Source of the DNA: Brevundimonas sp.
GTDB taxonomy: Bacteria; Pseudomonadota; Alphaproteobacteria; Caulobacterales; Caulobacteraceae
Reading direction: 5' to 3'
DNA: 60,249 bases
NCBI GenBank assembly: GCA_004296955.1
Contig: SCVB01000082.1
Coordinates: forward strand, 1-60,249
In this document: positions 16,699 through 26,094 of the stretch, in pieces
Position numbering within the stretch: the first letter of the stretch is position 1
Layout: every line of letters starts with the position of its first letter
Notes under the pieces: model-generated
Seen by the model: only the letters and a program-made list of their open reading frames with translations
Told to the model about the DNA's origin: nothing
Databases searched by the model: none
Translations under genes and position numbers: made by a program

Positions 16699-18525
16699 AT
16701 GCGCCGTCAGACCATCCTCGCCGCCGTCAGCCTGCTGGCGATGTCGATCGCGACGCCGACGCTGGCGCAGGAGGTTGTCCCGCTCGCGCCGGGGGCGACC
16801 GTCGAGGGCCGGATCGCGGACGGCGACGCCACGGCGGCGGACGACGCCTATCGCTATGACGACTACCGGATCCGCGCCCGCGCCGGCCAGAGGCTGGAGG
16901 CGATCATGCGCGCCGCCGAGTTCGACGCCTATCTCGAGATCTTCCGCGAGGGCGAAAGCGAGAGCCTGGCCAGCGATGACGACGGCCTGGGCGAAGGCAC
17001 CGATTCGCGGCTGCGCTTCTCCGCGGAGCGGGCGGGGACCTATGTGCTGCGGGCGCGCACCCTCGCCGGCGTGGAGGGCGGAAGCTACACCCTGGCGCTG
17101 ACCGAACGCCCTGCAGCGGGCCGCCCGCCGCGGCCGACGGGCATCCGGGTCGGTCAGTCGATCGAGGGCGCCCTGACGGCCCGCGATCCCGAGACCAGCG
17201 GCGGCCAGGCCTATGACGCCTTCAGCTTCCGGGCGCGGGCCGGGGACCGGTTCCAGATCGACCTGAGCTCGGACGCCTTCGACCCGGTTGTCCGGGTGGG
17301 GCGGATGCGGGCGGGCGAGTTCGACGAACTGGCGATGAACGACGATACGATGGAGACCGGGCTGAACTCGCGCCTGATCTTCACGGCGCCGGACAATGCC
17401 GACTACATCATCCGGGCGACGCCGCTGGGCGCGGGCGGGGAGGGCGCCTACACCGTGGCCCTGGCGCGCGCGCCGGAGCTGGCCCCGGCCCAGCCGATCG
17501 AGATCGGCGGTACGATCGAGGGGGCGCTTTCCGAAGGGGACGGCAAGGGCGCGTCCGGGGCCACCGCCGACGCCTACCGGTTCTCGGGACGGGAAGGCCA
17601 GCGCATCCGCATCGACATGAGCTCGGACGAGTTCGACACCTATGTGGAGCTGTTCGACGCACAGCACGCCAGTCTGGCCGAGGATGACGACGGCGGGCCG
17701 GAGGGGACCAATTCGCGTCTGACCTTCACCCTGCCGCGCACCGGCGACTATTTCATCGAGGCCCGCGCCTTCACCGAGGCGACCGGCGGCTATGTGCTGT
17801 CGCTGTCCGAGGTCGAACCGGAGAAGGCCCCGGACGTGCTGCCGTTCGGCTCGCCGATCGAGGGCGAGATCAGCGAGGCCGATTCCACCGACAGCGAGGA
17901 CCGCGCCTTCGACGCCTTCGCCTTCAGCGGCGTCGCCGGCCAGCGGGTCCAGGCCATCATGCGGTCGGGCGATTTCGACACCTATCTGCAGATCGGCCGG
18001 GCCGGGGCGGAGTTCGAAGCCCTGGCCTCGGATGACGACGGCCTCGGCGAAGGCACCGACTCGCGGCTCAGCTTCACCCTGCCGGAAGACGGCGACTATG
18101 TGCTGCGCGCCTCGCCGCTGGGAGCGGACGGCAAGGGCCTCTACGCCCTGGAGCTGAACGACCGCGGACCCCAGCCCCAGCCCGGCAGCGTGCTGGTCGG
18201 CGCCACGGCGCGCGGCGTGCTGACCGAGTCCGACGCCACCGCCGAGGACAACAGCTTCTACGACGCCTACCGGGTGACGCTGAAGGAAGACGAGAAGCTG
18301 GTGATCACCATGGTCTCGAACGAGGTCGACAGCTTCCTCGTCGTGGGCCGCCCGCAGGACGGCGGCGGCTTCGAGGTGCTGGGCTCGGATGACGACAGCC
18401 TGTCGGACACCCACGCCAAGCTGGAATGGACCGCGCCGGCGGATGGCGTCTATGAGGTTCGGGCCGGCACCTTCCAGCAGGGCCAGACCGGCGCCTATGC
18501 GTTGAACGTCGAGAAGCAGCCCTGA
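16699..18525 (+). CDS. Secreted protein with tandem PPC (pre-peptidase C-terminal) domains
   Basis: A 608-residue exported protein with a signal peptide ending near TLAQE (about residues 1-24). The rest is five tandem beta-sandwich repeats of about 115 residues. Each contains a variant of DAYRxRAxAGQRLxxxMxSxxFDxYLxI, an acidic ASDDDGLGEGTDSRL loop probably binding calcium, and a closing GxYVLRAxxL strand, which matches the PPC family. No catalytic domain is attached, unusual because PPC domains normally flank secreted proteases. ATG 16699 has a Shine-Dalgarno (AGGGGGA) and gives a normal signal peptide; the 10 codons upstream do not. Confidence 0.85.
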   Translation: MRRQTILAAVSLLAMSIATPTLAQEVVPLAPGATVEGRIADGDATAADDAYRYDDYRIRARAGQRLEAIMRAAEFDAYLEIFREGESESLASDDDGLGEGTDSRLRFSAERAGTYVLRARTLAGVEGGSYTLALTERPAAGRPPRPTGIRVGQSIEGALTARDPETSGGQAYDAFSFRARAGDRFQIDLSSDAFDPVVRVGRMRAGEFDELAMNDDTMETGLNSRLIFTAPDNADYIIRATPLGAGGEGAYTVALARAPELAPAQPIEIGGTIEGALSEGDGKGASGATADAYRFSGREGQRIRIDMSSDEFDTYVELFDAQHASLAEDDDGGPEGTNSRLTFTLPRTGDYFIEARAFTEATGGYVLSLSEVEPEKAPDVLPFGSPIEGEISEADSTDSEDRAFDAFAFSGVAGQRVQAIMRSGDFDTYLQIGRAGAEFEALASDDDGLGEGTDSRLSFTLPEDGDYVLRASPLGADGKGLYALELNDRGPQPQPGSVLVGATARGVLTESDATAEDNSFYDAYRVTLKEDEKLVITMVSNEVDSFLVVGRPQDGGGFEVLGSDDDSLSDTHAKLEWTAPADGVYEVRAGTFQQGQTGAYALNVEKQP

Positions 18526-18565
18526 GGGATCGCCCGGGGTCTTCGTGACGCCCGGGAGTGACGAC

Positions 18566-19588
18566 GTGTCCGAGATCGTGAACCGCAAGGACCAGCACCT
18601 CGACGTCGTCCTGTCGGGGCGGGCGGCGCATCGTCTGGACAGCGGGTTCGCCGGGGTCCGCTTCGTGCACGAGGCCCTGCCGGATCTGGACCACGGCAAG
18701 ATCGACCTGGGCGCGGACTTCCTCGGCCGGCGGCTGAAGGCGCCGCTGCTGATCAGTTCGATGACCGGAGGACCGGCGCGGGCCGAGGCGATCAACGCCC
18801 GGCTGGCCGAGGCGGCGCAGCATCTGGGCATCGCCCTGGCGGTCGGTTCGCAGAGGGCGGCGCTGGAGGCGGATGGCGCGACGCCGGGGCTGGACATGGC
18901 GCTGCGGCTCAAGGCGCCGGACACCCCGATCCTGGCCAATATCGGCGCGGCCCAACTGACGCGGGGCTTCGGCGTCGACGAGGCGCGGCGGGTGCTGGAC
19001 ATGATCGCCGCCGACGCCCTGATCGTGCACCTGAACCCGCTGCAGGAGGCCTGCCAGCCCGAGGGCGACCGCGACTGGTGGGGCGTGGGCGCGGCCCTGG
19101 AAGCTCTCGTCAAGGCGATCGACGCGCCGGTCGTGGTCAAGGAGACGGGGGCGGGGATCTCGGCGGCGACCGCGAGACGGCTGTTCGACATGGGCGTGGC
19201 GGCGGTCGACGTGGCCGGGGCGGGCGGCTCGAACTGGGCCACGGTCGAGGGCGAGCGCGCCGAGGGCGGGGGCGACAAGGCCCATGCGGCCGCCTTCGCC
19301 GACTGGGGCGTCCCCACGGCGCGGGCCATCGCCGAGGCCCGGGCGGCCTGTCCGAAGGGCGTGATCATCGGCTCGGGCGGCATCCGCGACGGGGTCGACG
19401 CCGCCAGGGCCATCCGGCTGGGCGCCGACATGGTCGGGCAGGCCACGGGGGTCCTGGCCGCCGCGACGGTCTCGACCGAGGCGGTGGTCGAGCATTTCCA
19501 GACCCTGATCCGCCAGATGCGCACCGTCTGTTTCTGCACCGGCTCGGCCAATCTGACCGCCCTGCGCAAGGCGCCGCTGCAGGACTGA
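18566..19588 (+). CDS. fni: Type 2 isopentenyl-diphosphate delta-isomerase (FMN-dependent)
   Basis: A TIM-barrel flavoprotein interconverting IPP and DMAPP. Seen: an N-terminal NRKDQHLD motif, LISSMTGG, AVGSQRAAL, LANIGAAQL, HLNPLQEACQPEGD, VVKETGAGIS, and the phosphate-binding IGSGGIRDGVD. I prefer GTG 18566, which has GGGAG 7 nt upstream, over GTG 18545; both give family-normal length (340 or 347 aa). Presence of this isomerase fits carotenoid-producing Brevundimonas, though no crt genes are in the window. Copy 2 of the 275-nt element begins 20 nt after the stop. Confidence 0.93.
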   Translation: MSEIVNRKDQHLDVVLSGRAAHRLDSGFAGVRFVHEALPDLDHGKIDLGADFLGRRLKAPLLISSMTGGPARAEAINARLAEAAQHLGIALAVGSQRAALEADGATPGLDMALRLKAPDTPILANIGAAQLTRGFGVDEARRVLDMIAADALIVHLNPLQEACQPEGDRDWWGVGAALEALVKAIDAPVVVKETGAGISAATARRLFDMGVAAVDVAGAGGSNWATVEGERAEGGGDKAHAAAFADWGVPTARAIAEARAACPKGVIIGSGGIRDGVDAARAIRLGADMVGQATGVLAAATVSTEAVVEHFQTLIRQMRTVCFCTGSANLTALRKAPLQD

Positions 19589-19607
19589 CGCGCCGCCCGC
19601 GAGGGGC

Positions 19608-19882
19608 GGGAAGACACTGTTCCAGTCGAAAAATTGCGTCGTATTTCGCGGCGACGGCGGGGGTGTGCCTCCAGCGGGAATCGGCTGGCCTGCTTGCGGT
19701 CCTGTCGAGGGATTTCAGCGTGTCAAAGACCGCACCCGTGGGCGTCGGAGCATTGATGCATGCTGCTGCGTCGAAATCGGTCGCAGGTGGAAAATCAGCG
19801 TTGAGTCGCCGGGCGGCGCGGGGTCGAAAGGGTCTCTTTCGGGTTCAAAGGGGCGGGAAGATCGGGGGCGGGAATACACTGT
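19608..19882 (+). repeat. 275-nt conserved intergenic element, copy 2
   Basis: Matches copy 1 (4840 to 4566 on the minus strand) in length and block spacing. GGGAAGACACTGT begins at 19608, a run of A5 lies near 19629-19633, TGTCAAAGACC is at 19721 (+114), a GATGCATGC…TCGGTCGCA block follows, and GGGGCGGGAAGAT plus CGGGGGCGGGAATACACTGT end at 19882. It begins 20 nt after the fni stop on the same strand and ends 10 nt before the convergent hutH stop. Overall identity to copy 1 is moderate, with small compensating indels. No gene is seen in the 304-bp gap other than this element. Confidence 0.75.
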
Positions 19883-19892
19883 TTCGACGGGG

Positions 19893-21422
19893 TCACGCCG
19901 ACGGCAGCAGATCCCCGGCGAACACCCGGTACCGGCCGGCGCGCACCCCGTCCGTGGCCCGGGCGATGTCCGGCGCGAAATAGTGGTCGGAGCCGTAGGC
20001 GGCGGCCGCCTCGCGTACGATGGCCCAGACCTTCTCGAGGTCGGGCGAGGAGGTCAGCGGGCGGTGGAATTCGATACCCTGGGCGGCAGCCAGAAGTTCG
20101 ATGCCGACCACGGCGGCGGTGTTCTCGGCCATGTCCAGCAGGCGACGGGCGCCGTGGGTGGCCATGGAGACGTGGTCTTCCTGGTTGGCGGAGGTGGGCA
20201 CGGTGTCGATGCTGCACGGATGGGCGACCATCCGGTTCTCGGCGACGAGGGCGGCGGCGGTGACCTGGGCGATCATGAAGCCGGAGTTCAGGCCGCTCTC
20301 CTTGACGAGGAAGGCCGGCAGTTCGCTCATCTTGGGGTCGACGAGGATGGAGGTGCGGCGTTCGGAGATGTTGCCGATCTCGCACAGAGCCATGGCGATC
20401 ATATCGGCTGCGAAAGCAACGGGTTCGGCGTGGAAGTTGCCGCCCGAGATGACGTCGCCCTCCTCGATGAAGACCAGCGGATTGTCAGTCACGGCGTTGG
20501 CCTCGCGTTCGAGGGTCGCGGCGGCGTTGCGAAGGACGTCCAGCACGGCGCCCATGACCTGCGGCTGGCAGCGCAGGGAGTAGGGATCCTGAACCTTGTG
20601 GCAGTGCTCGCGATGGCTGTCGCGGATGGCGCTGCCGGCCATCAGGGCGCGCAGGCGGGCGGCGACGGCGATCTGGCCGGGCTGGCCGCGCAGGGCGTGG
20701 ATGCGGGCGTCGAACGGGGCGTCGGAGCCCTTCAGCGCATCGACCGACAGGGCCCCGGCGGCGATGCCGGCGGCGAAGGCGGCCTCGGCCGCGAACAGGC
20801 CGGCGAGGGCGAGGGCGGTGGAGCACTGGGTGCCGTTGAGGAGGGCGAGGCCCTCCTTGGGCCCCAGCACCAGGGGCTTGAGGCCGACGCGGGCGAGGGC
20901 GGCTTCGGCCGACAGGGTTTCGCCCTTGTGGCGGGCCTCGCCGACGCCGATCAGGACGCAGGACATGTGAGCCAGCGGCGCGAGGTCGCCCGAGGCGCCG
21001 ACCGAGCCCTTGGACGGGATGCAGGGCAGGACGTCGGCGTTGACCAGGGCGATCAGGGCCTCGAGCGTCCCGCGGCGGATGCCGGATGCCCCTTTCGACA
21101 GCGAGGCGATCTTCAGCACCATCAGCAGGCGGACGACCCGGTCGTCCAGCAGGGCCCCGACGCCGCAGGCGTGGCTGAGGACGAGGTTCTTCTGCAGCGT
21201 CTCGAGGTCCTCCGTGGCGATGGAGGTGTTGGCCAGCAGGCCGAAACCGGTGTTGACGCCATAGACGGTGCGCCCCTCGGCCACGATGGCGGCCACCACG
21301 GCCGCGCCGCGCTCGACAGCGGTCCAGGCGGCGGGGGCGAGGGCGACCTTGCAGGGCGCGTCGAGGACGGCGCGCAACTGCGCGAGGGTGAGGGGGGCGG
21401 AGCCGATGGTGAGGGTGGTCAT
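19893..21422 (-). CDS. hutH: Histidine ammonia-lyase
   Basis: A 509-residue aromatic amino acid lyase converting L-histidine to urocanate. The MIO prosthetic group forms from Ala143-Ser144-Gly145 within [11 protein letters not shown]. Other family motifs are YGVNTGFG near 54-61, [14 protein letters not shown], and NHEDHVSM-like [14 protein letters not shown]. It lies 2 nt after hutU on the same strand, so hutU-hutH form one unit. Confidence 0.97.
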   Translation of the reverse strand: MTTLTIGSAPLTLAQLRAVLDAPCKVALAPAAWTAVERGAAVVAAIVAEGRTVYGVNTGFGLLANTSIATEDLETLQKNLVLSHACGVGALLDDRVVRLLMVLKIASLSKGASGIRRGTLEALIALVNADVLPCIPSKGSVGASGDLAPLAHMSCVLIGVGEARHKGETLSAEAALARVGLKPLVLGPKEGLALLNGTQCSTALALAGLFAAEAAFAAGIAAGALSVDALKGSDAPFDARIHALRGQPGQIAVAARLRALMAGSAIRDSHREHCHKVQDPYSLRCQPQVMGAVLDVLRNAAATLEREANAVTDNPLVFIEEGDVISGGNFHAEPVAFAADMIAMALCEIGNISERRTSILVDPKMSELPAFLVKESGLNSGFMIAQVTAAALVAENRMVAHPCSIDTVPTSANQEDHVSMATHGARRLLDMAENTAAVVGIELLAAAQGIEFHRPLTSSPDLEKVWAIVREAAAAYGSDHYFAPDIARATDGVRAGRYRVFAGDLLPSA

Positions 21423-21424
21423 GA

Positions 21425-23095
21425 TCAGGCCTTCAGGCTCGGCAGGTTGAGGCCATGTTCGCGGGCCGCTTGTTTGGCGATCTCATAGCCGGCGTCGGCA
21501 TGGCGCATCACGCCGGTCGCGGGGTCGTTCCAGAGGACGCGCTCCAGCCGCTTCGCCGCCTCGGGCGTGCCGTCGGCGACGATGACGACGCCGGAGTGCT
21601 GGGAGTAGCCCATGCCGACCCCGCCGCCGTGGTGCAGCGACACCCAGCTGGCGCCCGAGGCGGTGTTCAGCAGGGCGTTGAGGAGGGGCCAGTCGGACAC
21701 GGCGTCCGAGCCGTCAATCATTGATTCCGTCTCGCGGTTGGGGCTGGCGACCGAGCCGGAGTCGAGGTGGTCGCGGCCGATGACGATCGGGCCGCTGAGC
21801 TCGCCCGAGGCGACCATGTCATTGAACATCAGGCCGGCGCGGTGGCGGTCGCCGAGGCCGATCCAGCAAATGCGGGCGGGCAGGCCCTGGAAGGCGATGC
21901 GCTCGCCCGCCATGTCGAGCCAGCGGTGCAGGCCGGCGTTGTCGGGGAACAGGGTCTTCATCGCCGCGTCGGTCTTGCGGATGTCCTCCGGATCGCCGGT
22001 CAGGCTGGCCCAGCGGAAGGGGCCGATGCCGCGGCAGAACAGCGGGCGGATGTAGGCCGGGACGAAGCCGGGGAAGTCGAAGGCGTTGGCGACGCCCTGG
22101 TCGAAGGCGACCTGCCGGATGTTGTTGCCGTAGTCGGTCGTCGGGATGCCCATGGCCTGGAAGGCCAGCATGGCCTTGACGTGGACGGCGCAGGAGGCGG
22201 CGGCCGCGGCCTTCACGGCCTCAGGGTCGGAGACGCGTTTGTCCTCCCATTCGGCGACGGTCCAGCCCTGCGGCAGGTAGCCGTTGACGAGGTCGTGGGC
22301 GCTGGTCTGGTCGGTGACCAGATCGGGGCGGACGCCGCGTCTGACCAGTTCAGGCAGAACATCCGCTGCATTGCCCAACAGGCCGACGGATATGGCTTTT
22401 CCGTCCGTCTTCGCCTGCTCGAGCATGGCGAGCGCCTCGTCCAGGGTCTCGGCCATGACGTCGAGGTAGCGGGTGCGCAGGCGCATCTCGATCCGGCTGC
22501 GCTGGCATTCGACGGCGAGGCAGGAGGCGCCGGCCATGGTCGCGGCCAGCGGCTGGGCGCCGCCCATGCCGCCGAGGCCGGCGGTCAGGATCCAGCGGCC
22601 CGACCAGTCGCCGCCATAGTGCTGGCGACCGGCCTCCATGAAGGTCTCGTAGGTGCCCTGAACGATGCCCTGGGTGCCGATGTAGATCCACGAGCCGGCC
22701 GTCATCTGGCCGTACATCATGAGACCCTTGCGATCGAGCTCGTTGAAATGCTCCCAGGTCGCCCATTTGGGCACCAGGTTGGAGTTGGCGATCAGGACGC
22801 GCGGGGCGTCGGCGTGGGTGCGGAAGACGCCGACCGGCTTGCCGGACTGGACCAGCAGGGTCTGGTCGGGCTCCAGCGCGCGCAGCTCGGCGACGATGCG
22901 GTCGAACGACGGCCAGTCGCGCGCGGCCTTGCCGATGCCGCCGTAGACGACGAGGTCCTCGGGGCGTTCAGCCACCTCGGGATCGAGGTTGTTCATCAGC
23001 ATGCGCAGGGCGGCCTCGGCGGCCCAGGTCTTGGCCGTCATCTCGAGGCCGCGCGGGCTGCGGATGACGCGGGTGTTCGTCTGTTGAGTCGTCAT
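21425..23095 (-). CDS. hutU: Urocanate hydratase
   Basis: A 556-residue NAD-dependent urocanase converting urocanate to imidazolonepropionate. Strong family signatures include [27 protein letters not shown] near the N terminus, [40 protein letters not shown] and [18 protein letters not shown] 23095 is preferred over upstream codons because it starts directly before a typical N terminus. Its start is only 25 bp from the divergent hutG start. Confidence 0.97.
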   Translation of the reverse strand: MTTQQTNTRVIRSPRGLEMTAKTWAAEAALRMLMNNLDPEVAERPEDLVVYGGIGKAARDWPSFDRIVAELRALEPDQTLLVQSGKPVGVFRTHADAPRVLIANSNLVPKWATWEHFNELDRKGLMMYGQMTAGSWIYIGTQGIVQGTYETFMEAGRQHYGGDWSGRWILTAGLGGMGGAQPLAATMAGASCLAVECQRSRIEMRLRTRYLDVMAETLDEALAMLEQAKTDGKAISVGLLGNAADVLPELVRRGVRPDLVTDQTSAHDLVNGYLPQGWTVAEWEDKRVSDPEAVKAAAAASCAVHVKAMLAFQAMGIPTTDYGNNIRQVAFDQGVANAFDFPGFVPAYIRPLFCRGIGPFRWASLTGDPEDIRKTDAAMKTLFPDNAGLHRWLDMAGERIAFQGLPARICWIGLGDRHRAGLMFNDMVASGELSGPIVIGRDHLDSGSVASPNRETESMIDGSDAVSDWPLLNALLNTASGASWVSLHHGGGVGMGYSQHSGVVIVADGTPEAAKRLERVLWNDPATGVMRHADAGYEIAKQAAREHGLNLPSLKA

Positions 23096-23120
23096 GGCGG
23101 CCTCTCTACGCTGCCACCCC

Positions 23121-24014
23121 ATGACCTTGGAAGACTCAGACGCCCTGTCCTGGCGCAGCGTCGCCGACCTGATCGGCGATCACCCTGAAGCGGACGTCGC
23201 CCTGATCGGCGCCGGGCTGAACGAGCGGTCGCTGACGCCCGGGCGATGCGACCTTGGGCCGAAGGCGTTCCGGGCCGTGCTGCCGCGGTTTTCGACCTAT
23301 GACGTCGAGACCGGCGCCGAGCTGGCGACGCGGGTGCATGACGCCGGCGACGTGGCGCTGAAGGGCGTGTCGCCGGCCGACGCCTTCGCCCCGGTGCGGG
23401 CGGCGGCGGCTGGGCAGGCCCACCGGGCCCTGACGGTGCTGATCGGCGGCAACAACGCCATCACCCGGCCAGGCGCGCATGCGCTGGGGCTCGACCGGGT
23501 CGGGGTGCTGACGCTGGACGCCCATTTCGACCTCAGGGACACGGATCAGGGGCTGACCAACGGCAATCCGATACAGGCGCTGCTGGAGGACGGGCTGGCC
23601 GGCGAGCGGATCAGCCAGGTGGGCCTCGCCCCCTTCGCCAATACGCGGCGGGCGCATGAGAAGGCGAAGGCGGCGGGGATATCGGTCCGGACGGCGCGGG
23701 ACTGCCGTGATCAGGGGCTGGCGGTCGTGGTCGCCCAGGAACTGGAGCGGCTGTCGGGCCTGTGCGAGGCGATCTTCGTCGATTTCGACATCGATGTGAT
23801 CGACCGCAGCCAGTGGCCGGCCTCGCCGGGGGCGCGGCCGGGTGGCGTGTCGGCGCAGGACTTCTTCGACGCCACACGGGTGATCGGGGCGCATCCGAAG
23901 GTGCGGGCGGTGGACCTGACCGAATACGATCCGTCGCTGGAGATCGGCGACCTCGGCTCGCTGACGGCGGGACGGTGGTTCTGCGAACTGCTGGCGGGAT
24001 TCGAGGCGCGATGA
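23121..24014 (+). CDS. hutG: Formimidoylglutamase-like arginase/ureohydrolase family protein
   Basis: 297 residues of the arginase fold. Position between hutU and hutI indicates hydrolysis of N-formimidoyl-L-glutamate to glutamate and formamide. Metal-site motifs DAHFD (133-137) and DFDID (221-225) are present. The first family motif, normally GGDHS or GGGHE with a Mn-ligand His, reads GGNNA at 109-113, so one ligand is replaced by Asn. The gene ends in an ATGA overlap with hutI. It could instead be a divergent hydrolase with altered metal use; pathway context makes HutG most likely. Confidence 0.85.
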   Translation: MTLEDSDALSWRSVADLIGDHPEADVALIGAGLNERSLTPGRCDLGPKAFRAVLPRFSTYDVETGAELATRVHDAGDVALKGVSPADAFAPVRAAAAGQAHRALTVLIGGNNAITRPGAHALGLDRVGVLTLDAHFDLRDTDQGLTNGNPIQALLEDGLAGERISQVGLAPFANTRRAHEKAKAAGISVRTARDCRDQGLAVVVAQELERLSGLCEAIFVDFDIDVIDRSQWPASPGARPGGVSAQDFFDATRVIGAHPKVRAVDLTEYDPSLEIGDLGSLTAGRWFCELLAGFEAR

Positions 24015-25228
24015 TCCGCGCGGACAGGCTGATCACCGACTGCCGTCTGGCCACCATGGTCGAGGGCGGCGCGCCCTACGGGGCCGTCGAGGATGGCGCG
24101 ATCCTGATTGCGGACGGACGCATCGTCTGGGCCGGGGCGCGGGCCGATCTGCCGGCGCATGCGGCGACGGAGACCGACCGGCTGGACGGGCGCTGGGTCA
24201 CGCCGGGGCTGGTCGACTGCCATACCCATCTGGTGTTCGGCGGCGACCGGTCGGGCGAGTTCGAACAGCGGCTGGGCGGGGCGACCTATGAGGAGATCGC
24301 CCGCGCCGGGGGCGGCATCGTCTCGTCCGTGGCGGCGACGCGGGCGGCGTCGGAGGATGAGCTGTACGCCTTGGCGCTCGGGCGGCTGGCGGGTCTGACG
24401 GCGACGGGCGTGACCACGGTCGAGATCAAGTCGGGCTATGGGCTGGATCACGACAGCGAGCTGAAGATGCTGCGCGTGGCGCGGCGGATCGGGCGCGAGG
24501 CCGGGGTGCGGGTGCGCACCAGCTATCTGGGCCTGCATGCGGTGCCGCCGGAGCACCGGGCCGACCGCGCCGCCTATGTGGACAAGGCTGTGGATGAAAT
24601 CCTGCCCGCGGCCCATGCCGAAGGGCTGGTCGACGCCGTCGACGCCTATTGCGAGCCGATCGCCTTCTCGACGGAAGAGGTCGGACGGCTGTTCGACAAG
24701 GCGCGGGCGCTGGGTCTGCCGGTCAAGCTGCACGCCGACCAGCTGTCGGACGGCGGCGGGGCGGCGCTGGCGGCGAAATACGGGGCGTTGTCGGCGGATC
24801 ATGTCGAGCACACGGGCGAGGCAGGCGTGCGGGCCATGGCCGGGGCCGGCGTCGTCGCCGTGCTGCTGCCGGGGGCCTATCTGATGCTGCGCGAGACCAC
24901 GCCGCCGCCGATCTCGCTGCTGCGGCGGCACGGCGTCGCCATGGCGGTGGCGACGGACTGCAATCCGGGCACCTCGCCGGTGGCCTCGATGACGGCGGCG
25001 ATCAACCTGGCCTGCGTGCAGTTCCGGCTGACGCCGGAGGAGGCGCTGGCCGGGGCGACGCGGGTGGCGGCGAAGGCGCTGGGGCTGGCGGGTGAGATCG
25101 GGACCCTGGAGGCGGGCAAGGCCGCCGATCTGGCGGTCTGGGACATCGCGCGGCCGGCGGAGTTGGCCTACTGGCTGGGCAAACCGCTGCTGGCGCGGCG
25201 GATGGCCGGCGGCGTCTGGGACGCCTGA
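24011..25228 (+). CDS. hutI: Imidazolonepropionase
   Basis: A 405-residue amidohydrolase converting imidazolonepropionate to formimidoylglutamate. Seen: the metal-binding HTH (His71, His73) in [11 protein letters not shown], RxGGGI-like [31 protein letters not shown], and the late ATDCNPG metal motif. The frame is open much further upstream, but ATG 24011 overlaps the hutG stop and matches the family length. Confidence 0.96.
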   Translation: MIRADRLITDCRLATMVEGGAPYGAVEDGAILIADGRIVWAGARADLPAHAATETDRLDGRWVTPGLVDCHTHLVFGGDRSGEFEQRLGGATYEEIARAGGGIVSSVAATRAASEDELYALALGRLAGLTATGVTTVEIKSGYGLDHDSELKMLRVARRIGREAGVRVRTSYLGLHAVPPEHRADRAAYVDKAVDEILPAAHAEGLVDAVDAYCEPIAFSTEEVGRLFDKARALGLPVKLHADQLSDGGGAALAAKYGALSADHVEHTGEAGVRAMAGAGVVAVLLPGAYLMLRETTPPPISLLRRHGVAMAVATDCNPGTSPVASMTAAINLACVQFRLTPEEALAGATRVAAKALGLAGEIGTLEAGKAADLAVWDIARPAELAYWLGKPLLARRMAGGVWDA

Positions 25229-25269
25229 TCGGGGCGAATCGCGAGAGACTGGCGGCGGAGATCGTCGCC

Positions 25270-25380
25270 ATGCGCAGCCGCCCCGACCGCACCGAAAACC
25301 TGTTGACCGCCCTGCTGGTCGTCGTCACGGCGTTGATGGCGCTGGCCACCTTTGCGAGCCTGGGCCTGTTCGGCGGTTGA
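25270..25380 (+). CDS. Putative 36-aa single-helix membrane protein
   Basis: A short reading frame encoding a basic N terminus (MRSRPDRTEN) and one hydrophobic helix (LLTALLVVVTALMALATFAS) ending LGLFGG. GGAG lies 9 nt upstream of the ATG. It starts 41 bp after hutI on the same strand and could be co-transcribed. Composition fits a real small membrane protein, but there is no homology evidence here. Confidence 0.4.
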   Translation: MRSRPDRTENLLTALLVVVTALMALATFASLGLFGG

Positions 25381-25399
25381 GCCTCAGGATTGGAAGGGC

Positions 25400-25447
25400 G
25401 CGAAATCTGGGCCGTGGCGGACTGCGTCCACCACGACCGATTTCGCT
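25400..25447 (-). repeat. 48-nt hairpin repeat, copy 1
   Basis: Nearly identical (45/48) to 32995-33042. It folds as an 8-bp outer stem (GCGAAATC…GATTTCGC), an asymmetric internal loop, a 10-bp inner stem and a TGC/GCA triloop. On the minus strand the inner stem is fully paired with one U·G wobble, suggesting that strand is the functional RNA. Its minus-strand 5' edge overlaps the last bases of the nitroreductase TAG stop, so it would form that gene's 3' UTR. Confidence 0.8.
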
Positions 25448-26048
25448 AGTCGCGCCAGCTGGTGAGCGCCGCCACGTCCGGACGGGGGCGTTCCAGCGGC
25501 GGTTCGGCCAGGGTCCCGATGTGGATGAAGCCCGCCACCCGCTCGCCCGTGCCGACGCCCAGCAGCGCCAGAGCGTCCGGGTCGTAGCTGTACCAGTCGG
25601 TGATCCAGCTGGCGGCGTAGCCCAGCGCATTGGCGGCGTGCTCGAGGTTCATGCAGACGGCGCCGGCCGACAGCTGCTGCTCCCAATCCGGCACCTTGTG
25701 ACCGGTGATGGGGACCGACAGCACCAGGATGGTCAGGGGCGGGGCGGTCAGTTTGGACAGGACCTTGGCGGCCTTGCCGGGGTCGGGCTGGCGCTCGGCG
25801 AGGGGGGCGAGGGCGCGGGCGAGGTCGGCGCGGCCCTGCGGGCCCATGACCACGAACCGCCAGGGGAAGAGCTTGCCATGGTCGGGGGTGCGGGCCCCGA
25901 GCAGCAGGAGGCGCTCGATCTCCGCCCGGGAGGGGCCGGGCGCGGTCAGGGACTGGGCCGGCGCCGAGCGGCGGCGGGCGAGGCGGTCCTGCATCTCTGC
26001 GGACGGGACGGGCAGGGGGAGGGCGGCTCCCAGATCGGCGTCGGTCAT
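25446..26048 (-). CDS. Nitroreductase family FMN oxidoreductase (YdjA-like)
   Basis: A 200-residue minimal nitroreductase-fold protein. Seen: RRSAPAQSL near the FMN phosphate, GARTPDHGKLFPWRFVV, and AGAVCMNLEHAANALGYAASWITDWYSYD, which matches the YdjA-type NAD(P)H-dependent nitroreductases. It reads toward the hut side. A CCTAGGTC box ends 6 nt before the ATG, a candidate −10 for a leaderless mRNA. The stop codon lies at the border of a hairpin repeat. Confidence 0.9.
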   Translation of the reverse strand: MTDADLGAALPLPVPSAEMQDRLARRRSAPAQSLTAPGPSRAEIERLLLLGARTPDHGKLFPWRFVVMGPQGRADLARALAPLAERQPDPGKAAKVLSKLTAPPLTILVLSVPITGHKVPDWEQQLSAGAVCMNLEHAANALGYAASWITDWYSYDPDALALLGVGTGERVAGFIHIGTLAEPPLERPRPDVAALTSWRD

Positions 26049-26054
26049 GCGCCT

Positions 26055-26062
26055 GACCTAGG
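26055..26062 (-). promoter_or_regulatory. Candidate −10 box for leaderless nitroreductase mRNA
   Basis: CCTAGGTC on the minus strand lies 6 nt upstream of the nitroreductase ATG. It resembles the −10 element GCTANAWC, and at that distance transcription would begin at the start codon. No convincing −35 was found. Confidence 0.35.
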
Positions 26063-26094
26063 CGCGGAAGGCCGCGTGCGCCATACCCGGGGCC

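Noticed and set aside
16597-19617. 1006-codon open frame on the minus strand
   Set aside because: It is antisense to the PPC-repeat and fni genes, with Arg/Ala/Pro-rich low-complexity translation and no motifs, as expected from high-GC codon bias.
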